Shown here piece by piece: positions 56,992 to 64,000 of a stretch of 64,000 bases of DNA. Each line of letters begins with the position of its first letter. The first letter of the stretch is position 1. The stretch comes from Ehretia macrophylla (taxonomy: Eukaryota; Streptophyta; Magnoliopsida; Boraginales; Ehretiaceae), in the NCBI GenBank assembly GCA_037974665.1, contig CM075764.1:76896325-76960324 (forward strand), in the 5' to 3' direction. The translations under genes were made by a program, and so were the position numbers. The notes under the pieces are model-generated. The model saw nothing but the letters and a program-made list of their open reading frames with translations. It had not been told where the DNA came from and made no database searches.

Positions 56992-59402
56992 TGTGAGACC
57001 CTATATTTTATCTTTGCCTCAATTTGCGTATTTTGACCTGTTTATGTGTTATATGAATTAGAATGTGCTAATTCGGTGATTTATATTCCTATTACATGCT
57101 AAGTGTGAATTCATGAAATTTTCATCGAAATCAGTATCAGAAATTTTATCGACAATTTTTGTGAATAGTATTTTGAACACCTGTCTGCTAAAATTTTTAC
57201 AAGGGTGTTTTAAAACCTAGTCCTCAGATATAAATAGACCTGTGTCTGATTAAAATGGATTTTGAATCGGTTTAGGAGTTTTAAAGGTTTTTACACTTTC
57301 TTTTGTAAAAATTGTATTTTTAACCGAGTCGGGTGAAAGTCTTTGCATGAGAAAATTGTTGTCACCCAAAAATATTTTACTTAAAATAGTCTAAGTGTCA
57401 ATCTAATGTTTTGAGTAAAAATAGTCAAGAAACTAAATTAAAAGACTAGAAAATACTAAAAACTAACAAAGGCTTCAACTTTGACTTTGTATTATTTTTG
57501 TTGACTTTGTTTATATATGCTTAATATAACAAAACTAACTCATAAAACAAAGCTCAAACACCTTCTTTTCTCACACACATGGCCGAAACATAGGAGCCAT
57601 TTTTGCTTGGTTTTTTGATCAAATTTTCTCTTAGATTTTGCAATACAAAGCCGATACACTTGAACCAAAGTTTGTTTTTGTTTGTTGGGCACTCATTGCA
57701 CACCTTTCTTGCATCAAATAACATCAAAGGTGAGAGAAAAATTCTAGATCTCAAAATGTCATTTTTATGATAATTCATATAATCGAATTTTTAGCCGTTG
57801 AAATGTTAAATTGATGTTATATTATTGCTCAGTGGATGCTAAGGATCAGTTATATGAGTTTATATAAGTTTTGAATCGTTGTAGCATGAATTTCTATTTT
57901 TCAGGTATTAAAATTGAGTTGTTGGCTATTTGTTGAATAATTGGAGTTGTGGTGGTGGGAATCGATTGTTGTTAGCTTGTAAAAGTTTGTTAAATACGTG
58001 GTGGTAATGTTGTAATGCCGAAATTTTGATTGCGATGTTGTGGTGAAAGTCTAGAAATTTCAGCCATGGTGCATTGAGGTTTTAGGGATGTTGGGCTTAA
58101 TTTGGATGGATTGTGGTTGGATCCCGAGGGGGCTAATGTAGTTGCTTGAGTGGGTGAGGTATAGAAACTGGTTTGGAGGTCATTGGATTAGTAGATTGTA
58201 AGTTATGACTTTTAGAAGTTTGGGTTGTCTTTCTTTAAATGTTGAGATAATGCCTTTAGTTGTTTGGGTAGTGTTTGAGTGGTTGAATTATGGGTTGTTA
58301 TTGGTTAGAATCGGGTTTGGTTGAGTGGATTAATGCATGTTAAGTTGGATGACCTACTTTGTCATCTAACTTAGTTGTTGAATTGTTAATTGTTTAATTG
58401 TTGATATGTTGTTGAAATGTTATTAGTTGATTATTGATTATTGATGAAGCCGGGAGATAGGCAACTTACTTTGTTGTCCTCCTGAGATATGAATGATTGT
58501 TATTATTGTCATGAGTCTTGGTATGTGTGTGCCACCTCTCGGGTAGTATCAGGCTGTTGGGTTGATAATAGCATGACTATCATAGGCTACCCCAGCTTGC
58601 CTGGCGGAGGTGCCATGGAAGGAGGGGCTAGTGAGGTACCTCGGGTGCGTGAGTAATGGGAGTTATAAGAAGAATGGTTGAGATTGTGATGGCATTTGGA
58701 GCTACACCAACTAGAGTATCCTTTATTGATTGGTTATTATTATTGTTGTGCTTATATGGTTATTGATGTTTATTATGTGTTTACTGCTCAAATGATGATT
58801 TCCAAAGAGTACAGTAAATACTGTTAAGAGATCTGTCGAATCCTCCTGGGCTTGTTTTATATAAGCTCACTCTCAATTTTTGCATGCATACAGGTGATAT
58901 TGAACAAGATTATGGGTACGTGCCTCAGGAGGCTGAGAATGTGCCATATGTGGACAAGTCCTATGTGCCAGAGTCTTGTCCTTGATATCTGAGATATAGT
59001 TCTCTTTTGTTATATTGTATATTAAAACTAGTTGGTTGTATTTACTTAGAAGTTTATGATGTATAAGATGTAAAGATAATGGATTAAATGTTGCTAGGTT
59101 AGTAGTCTTGTTTTGGAACATGATTAAGTTGCTAGATTTGTTATAATATATTTTGGAAATGTATGTTATATAGTAAATGTATGATGTTGGAATGGAGGCG
59201 TATAACCTATGGATACAATGGTAAAAGAATGTTTAATGTATATTATGGTTGCGTTGTTTATTGTTGAATTGTTTGTGGAGTTGATTGTATGAGTTGCGAA
59301 GAAGTTGGTTTAGAGCCTCAGTGTCCTAATTACTGTCGTTATACTACCGAAATTCCGTTGCGTCCTGACTGTTTGTAGGAGGGGTCGAGTTGGGGCGTTA
59401 CA
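56992..59402 (+). mobile_element. H: 5' LTR of a Tekay-type element
   Basis: It runs TGTGAGACCCTATATTTTAT to GAGTTGGGGCGTTACA, 2411 bp, in the A/B/J family. It is followed by a PBS and leader, so it is a 5' LTR. The rest of H lies to the right of I, outside the window. The inverted repeat TGGGCTT...ATAAGCTCA with TTTATATAAG is at 58847-58869. Confidence 0.9.
58884..58985 (+). CDS. LTR mini-ORF of H (33 codons)
   Basis: The ATG is within GCATGCATACAG. The peptide is MHTGDIEQ, DYGYVPQEAENV, PYVDKSYVPESCP, TGA. It lacks three codons relative to A and B, an in-frame change. No domain is known. Confidence 0.43.
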   Translation: MHTGDIEQDYGYVPQEAENVPYVDKSYVPESCP

Positions 59403-59460
59403 TTAAATGGTATCAGAGCTTATGTTTAGTTGTCAGCCGGGGTATTCTCGGAATGTGGGT
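59403..59460 (+). other. H primer-binding site and leader stub
   Basis: The PBS TGGTATCAGAGC is at 59408-59419. The hairpin CCGGG-GTATT-CTCGG (59437-59451) and TGTGGGT (59454-59460) follow, after which I is inserted. TGGGT (59456-59460) should be the target duplication of I. Confidence 0.85.
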
Positions 59461-61943
59461 TGTGACGCCCGAGAATTTGCCATGCATTTAATTACTGTTG
59501 CATCCCTTGTTTGCGCATTTACTTCTATGCCTTATTAACTGACTTTGTGACTACTATTCACTCCGTTTTTAAAATGCTTTCTATTAGTTAACTAGCATTT
59601 TTATTAAATCATATTAATTGTAAAAGTAGTGGGAAAAATGTGCATTTGAGCTTAAGGCGATAGGAAGGCTCGTTTAGAAAATGACTTTAGTAGTTGAATG
59701 AATAGTGTTACGTAACTAACTTAGGTAATTAATTAGCTAGCATATATTTTACCACCTTAGGCTCGTTTCTAAACTTTCAACGCACATTTTAGAAGCCATT
59801 TAATTACCCAACATGACCCCACCCCAAGTCCTACCTTATATAACATAACACAACACATTATAACACAAAAACAAAAGAAATTTCAGCTTGTGAACAGTGC
59901 TTTACCCGACAGCCTCCCTTGTGCTTTTGGAAGAGATTTTGCTCATCAAATCATCAATTCAAGCCAAGCCAAGCCTCGAGCAACTAGTGTAGGGTGTTTG
60001 CAAGGTTCCTAGGTGCTCCTACGCGTAGTGGTGAGGGATTTCATAGCTTGTTTTTGCATTTCTAAATAATTGCTCATTTCTTTAATCGTTGGAAATATGA
60101 TCAAATGCCATTGTAAATGTTATCTATGCTAATGTACTATCTATATGAATGCTAGAGAACACTTTTGAACCGTCGTTTCGCAATTTAAACGGTTAGAATC
60201 GTTAGTTTGATTTCTAGGGTGAATAGTGACATTTTTCTAGGGTTTTGTGTAATTGTTCGAATTGGCTTGAATTAATGCTTCTAATTGATGCCTTAGGTAC
60301 TAGTGAAGATAATCAAATAGCCCCGTACACTTGCATTGCCCTTAAATCGCCTAAAAATGGAAAATAGCCGACTTTAAGTTGGGGCTTTTGGGGTTAATGC
60401 GATTCCGGGTGGATTCGGGCTTCAATTCTAGTTTCCTTAGGCTACCTAGGTGCTATAGATGCCTTGATATCCCTTGTTTGAAGCCCGGACAATGTAGGTG
60501 TGGTTTAAAGCTAAAAGAGGGAAATTGGGACTTTCGGGGTAAACGCGGGCATTTGTTTGAGTTCGAGGGTTGAGAGGGTACCTTGGGGATTAGTTAGAAG
60601 GTTGGGAGCATTTCTTTTGAAAATGAAATCATTAACTTTGGTTTAGAAGAGAAATAGATCGAAAAACAAAGAGGTTTAGGTGCAATTTAAGTTGTCTCGC
60701 ACTTCTAAACCCATGTCAGGGCTTCTTAAGTGTTTATATATGATTTTAAATTGATTTGGAGCTTTTGGAATGATTCTATACTTATTTGGTATAAGTTCAT
60801 TTGTAAACTGCTTATTAACTTCTACATTTGCTTCTATCCTAATTGTATCGAGGTCAACCTACTTTGTTGATCCTCATATGTGTTAATGATTATATTATTG
60901 TTGTTAACTTGCCATCGCTGAGTGCATTGCATAGTGGTTGCGCAACCATAGTGTCGGGGCGGATGTGTTGAATATCGGCTGGGCGGCAGAGGGCTTGCCG
61001 GTGGATATTCAAACTCCGTACCCTATTCCCTCATTCGCCTGGTCCGGAGATTGCCAGGGGATGTTGGGTCGTAGGTTTCGGGGTACATCCGGAGTACACC
61101 CACTGGAGTGTTTGGGGTTATGCCGGCTTATCGTGATCGTGCTCGTGGTTCGTGGATCGTGATTGAAGACCAGTGAAGATTGGTGTATAGGGGATTGTTG
61201 AAATGTATCCTTTTAATTATGTGGTTATTTAAGTTTTCATTGTTTCTTAAATTGTTAAAGTGCTATTGTCGTGTAATTGTATTATCTGTTGCATTGCACG
61301 CCCCGGGACTATATCCCTCACTGGGCAACAGTGGTTGCTCATACCTCGATATCTGTTTCAGGAGACGCTGAGGGTGATCCCCAGCTGGTTGATTTAGTTG
61401 AGGAAGAAGAAGTCCAGATCGAGCCTTTACCTTAGTTGCCGTACTTGATAACTTGAGGTGGTCATTGAATTTGCTGCTATGTGGAATGCTCAACTAATTG
61501 CTTTATGTACTATTTTGTAGCCAAGGGCTATGTATATGCTTGTTGTATAAGTCGAAGATTAGATGGTTGGGTTGTAGCTTTGAAAGTCTATGAACTGTAA
61601 TAACTTTTATTCTTGTCTTATTTCCTTGCATGCTTGGGAGTGGTTAGTTGTTGTAGAATGCTTTATCCCTTAAGTTGTTTTATTGATTTCCTAGAATGTT
61701 ATAATTATAAGACTATGCTGTCAACTAGTTCTCGCATGCTTGTGTGTTTTGGAATTATTGTGCACTATAAGGCTTGGATGGCCTTATAGCTTTGTTGTTT
61801 AATTGAGAAAAGCTGTATTGTATTGTTGGGACCTTGTTTAAGTGTTTACAGGTTTTCAGAATGTCCACGGTACAGGGGAGACTCTGTCCGTGTGTCGGGT
61901 CCGGACTTAACCTTTAGCTTGGGGGTTGGGTCGGGGCGTGACA
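59461..61943 (+). repeat. I 5' LTR
   Basis: It runs TGTGACGCCCGAGAATTTGC to GGTCGGGGCGTGACA, 2483 bp, in the family of F1 and G. The palindrome TGGTTGCGCAACCA is at 60935-60948, a GC-rich block at 60950-61150, and the inverted repeat TGGGCAA...TTGCTCA at 61322-61341. Confidence 0.94.
61361..61435 (+). CDS. LTR acidic mini-frame of I
   Basis: ATATCTGTTTCAG is followed by GDAEGDPQLVDLVEEEEV, then QIEPLP and TAG. A three-base deletion relative to F1 and G keeps the frame. There is no ATG in this frame close by. Confidence 0.4.
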   Translation, partial: GDAEGDPQLVDLVEEEEVQIEPLP

Positions 61944-62299
61944 TTTAAGTGGTATCAGAGCTATAGATTGCATGAAGCCGGGTTAAATTTCTCGGTCTGT
62001 GGGTAGAGATTTGTTATGTGACTTTGTGAATACATGAGTCCTTGATTTTGATTGACCTAAGTGAAATTTGAATAAGGAATGAACATGCTAGCATGGAAAT
62101 AGAATATCAAGAGTCTAGAATGTCAAGTATGATCTAGTGATTTATGTTTATTTCAAGAATGTGGAATATTTATTTGAACTTCTATGTACTTTATTTTATG
62201 TGAATCTAATTGGACTTTTCTTTATGTGTTTACTTATAAATTGCATATATATATATATATATATACCTGTCATAACACTTTGCATTCTAGCTATTCGTG
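61944..62299 (+). other. I leader with PBS and hairpin
   Basis: The PBS TGGTATCAGAGC is at 61950-61961. The hairpin CCGGG-TTAAATTT-CTCGG is at 61978-61995. CTGTGGGT is at 61997-62004 and an (AT)n run at about 62245-62266. Gag starts at 62300. Confidence 0.85.
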
Positions 62300-64000
62300 A
62301 TGGGGCCTCATCGTCGTGCTGATAATCCGAATGTTGGTGGAGAACCCGAGGGGGTACAAGGGCAAGAAGCTGAGGTGGCCGAAAATGCACCGCAGGTTCA
62401 AGAGCCGAGCACTGCACAGATCTTGGCCACGATGGCCACAGCTATGAACACTATTGCCCAGTTTGTTACACAACAGGGTCAACCAGGGGTCGTTGCAGGA
62501 AATCAGGCTGCGAGAGCCGGAGGTAGTGGCCCTACCGGAGGGAATCTGTATGATCGGTTTATACATCATGGGGCCTATACTTTCTTTGGGGAGCCGGACG
62601 ATATGAAAGCTGAGATGTGGCTAAGGAAGTTCGAGAGAGTGGCAGCGATACTGGAGTGCCATGATGACAGGAAGATTACCTATGCTACTTTCCTTCTCGA
62701 GGGTGATGCTGAAGATTGGTGGAATACCATCAGTGAGAAATGGGTAGCTGAGGGAGGTCATCATTCGTGGGCCGACTTTGTCCGAGAATTTCGAGACAAG
62801 TATATATCGGTAGTTGCCCGCGAGAGGCGGCAGACTGAGTTCATAAACTTGAGGCAGGGAAGCATGACCGTAGATCAATACGAGGCTACTTTTACCCGGC
62901 TTTCCCGTTATGCACCAGCTTTAATTCAGCCGGAGGATATGAAGATTCAGAGGTTCATCATGGGTTTGAGGAGAGATATTATGCTGAACTTGTCTTCAAA
63001 TGATTTTCCTAACTATGCTGCAGTAGTCCGAGCTGCCTCGAGATATGAGAAACGGAAAGCCGATGTATTAGCCGAGACCAGTCAATCGAGTAAACGGTTT
63101 CAGTCTCAGAGTCAAGGGTACCAGGGGCAAGCTATATCAGTTGGTCAGAGTTCGCAGCCGAGACAGACTCAGAGTTACACAGGGCCTACTCAGACTCAGG
63201 CACGACCAGTTCAGAGTCAGACTCAGAGTCAGTTCCGTCCAGCAGTTTCCCATTCGCAGCAGGGTAGTTCAGCTACCTCTACTTACAGAGCTCCTTCGGG
63301 AGGCACTGTTGGAAGACGTCACCAGCAGTGCAGCTTCTGTCAGCGCCAGGGCCACACTGAGGATGTTTGTTGGAAGAAACATAACAAGTGTACAGGTTGC
63401 GGCAGTGATCAGCACAGGGTTAAAGACTGTCAGAAATTTAAGAACCCTAGGGGTCAGACATCAGCTCAGAACTCTCAGACCAGGGCCCCAGCTGCAGCAC
63501 CACCACCACGAGGCCAGGCCCGAGTATTTGCTTTGGATGCCGAGGAGCTTCCGGATACTACCGCTGTGGTAGAAGGTATTTTTCTTCTTAATGATCAATC
63601 AGTTAAGGTTTTAATTGATTCCGGGGCTTCGTATTCTTTTATTACTCCTACTTGTGCACAAAATGCTAAATTGAAACATGATAAACTGTTGCATGAGATT
63701 GTGGTCTATACTCCTATGGGTCCGAAGTTTGTTACTAGATCTATTTGCAGAGCATGTAGCATATTTATTGAAGGTCGTGTTTTTCCTGCTGATTTGATTA
63801 TCCTACCCTTCAATGACTTTGAAATTATATTGGGGATGGACTGGTTAAGTAAACATTATGCCCAGCTTGATTGTAGAAAGAAGATTGTGTATCTAGAGAT
63901 GCCTGACCAACCCATACTTAAAATAGTTGGTAGTAGAAAATCTACGGGAACTCCTATTATTTCTTCTATTAGGGCATCTAAATTATTGAGCAAGGGTTGT
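62300..64000 (+). CDS. I gag-protease polyprotein, intact, runs off the window
   Basis: Starting at ATG 62300 the frame is open for 567 codons to the last base. It begins MGPHRRADNPNVGGEPEGVQ. A Retrotrans_gag-type capsid domain follows at residues about 95-240 (FFGEPDDMKAEMWLRKFERV, double tryptophan at 140-141, WADFVREFRDKYI). A Q/S/T-rich linker leads to two CCHC knuckles at 344-357 and 364-377, then a retropepsin-like protease with DSG at residue 440 (VKVLIDSGASYSF) and IILGMDW. Pol presumably continues in the same frame, as in G. It has no stop or frameshift, unlike D and G, so I is the best candidate for an active, protein-donating element. It acts in cytoplasmic particles and RNA packaging. 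Confidence 0.95.
   Translation, partial: MGPHRRADNPNVGGEPEGVQGQEAEVAENAPQVQEPSTAQILATMATAMNTIAQFVTQQGQPGVVAGNQAARAGGSGPTGGNLYDRFIHHGAYTFFGEPDDMKAEMWLRKFERVAAILECHDDRKITYATFLLEGDAEDWWNTISEKWVAEGGHHSWADFVREFRDKYISVVARERRQTEFINLRQGSMTVDQYEATFTRLSRYAPALIQPEDMKIQRFIMGLRRDIMLNLSSNDFPNYAAVVRAASRYEKRKADVLAETSQSSKRFQSQSQGYQGQAISVGQSSQPRQTQSYTGPTQTQARPVQSQTQSQFRPAVSHSQQGSSATSTYRAPSGGTVGRRHQQCSFCQRQGHTEDVCWKKHNKCTGCGSDQHRVKDCQKFKNPRGQTSAQNSQTRAPAAAPPPRGQARVFALDAEELPDTTAVVEGIFLLNDQSVKVLIDSGASYSFITPTCAQNAKLKHDKLLHEIVVYTPMGPKFVTRSICRACSIFIEGRVFPADLIILPFNDFEIILGMDWLSKHYAQLDCRKKIVYLEMPDQPILKIVGSRKSTGTPIISSIRASKLLSKGC

Noticed and set aside
63141-63572. Plus-strand frame of 143 codons
   Set aside because: It is the shifted shadow of the intact gag frame of I and shows only Q/R-rich low complexity.

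Overview
This 64 kb window looks like repeat-rich intergenic DNA from a flowering plant. I find no host gene, rRNA, tRNA or CRISPR array. Almost every base can be assigned to LTR retrotransposons inserted into one another. The plant assignment rests on primer-binding sites matching plant initiator tRNA-Met (TGGTATCAGAGC), on Ty3/gypsy polyproteins with a chromodomain-like integrase tail of Tekay/Del type, and on very long LTRs (2.3-2.6 kb). The species cannot be told from the sequence. I use letters for the elements.

Layout: M (1-2637) is an old minus-strand LTR fragment. E is a solo LTR (2638-4325 plus 16189-16955, duplication TGAAG) split by D. D (4326-16183, minus, duplication CCTTT) is a full-length but dead gag-pol element, whose gag is split by solo LTR F1 (10477-12986, duplication CACGA). 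C is a plus-strand element seen as a gag remnant (17345-17617), a 3' internal end (25239-25854) and a 3' LTR (25855-26577 plus 34546-36772). B (17726-25233, minus, duplication ATTAA) sits in the interior of C, and A (26578-34540, plus, duplication ATTTG) sits in the 3' LTR of C. Both A and B are young and non-autonomous. L (36773-37397 and 39843-40142) is an old LTR holding solo LTR J (37398-39837) and then K. K is a Ty1/copia element (40143 to past the window) keeping only a broken gag. G (42411-52322, minus, duplication CTAAA), a full-length mutated Tekay element, lies in the left LTR of K. H (LTR 56992-59402) lies in the right LTR of K. I (from 59461) lies in the leader of H and carries the only intact coding region, an open gag-protease frame from 62300 to the window edge.

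How the parts work together: I, and formerly G and D, are of the kind that supplies proteins. A and B lack pol but keep the apparent cis signals: PBS, a small hairpin 15-18 nt after it, a TGTGGGT block complementary to the primer tRNA, and an inverted repeat beside the polypurine tract. They may therefore be moved in trans.

Most interesting: LTRs of four quite different Tekay lineages (A/B/E/H/J/M, C, D, F1/G/I) share one module. It is an inverted repeat, then a pyrimidine-rich stretch ending in CAG or TAG like a 3' splice site, then a short acidic reading frame that ends soon after in a stop, always in the same phase relative to the AG. Stem sequences differ in a compensating way between lineages, and within the A/B/H/J lineage the 33-36 codon frame starts with ATG and changes mostly at third positions. 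I do not recognise this as a described feature.
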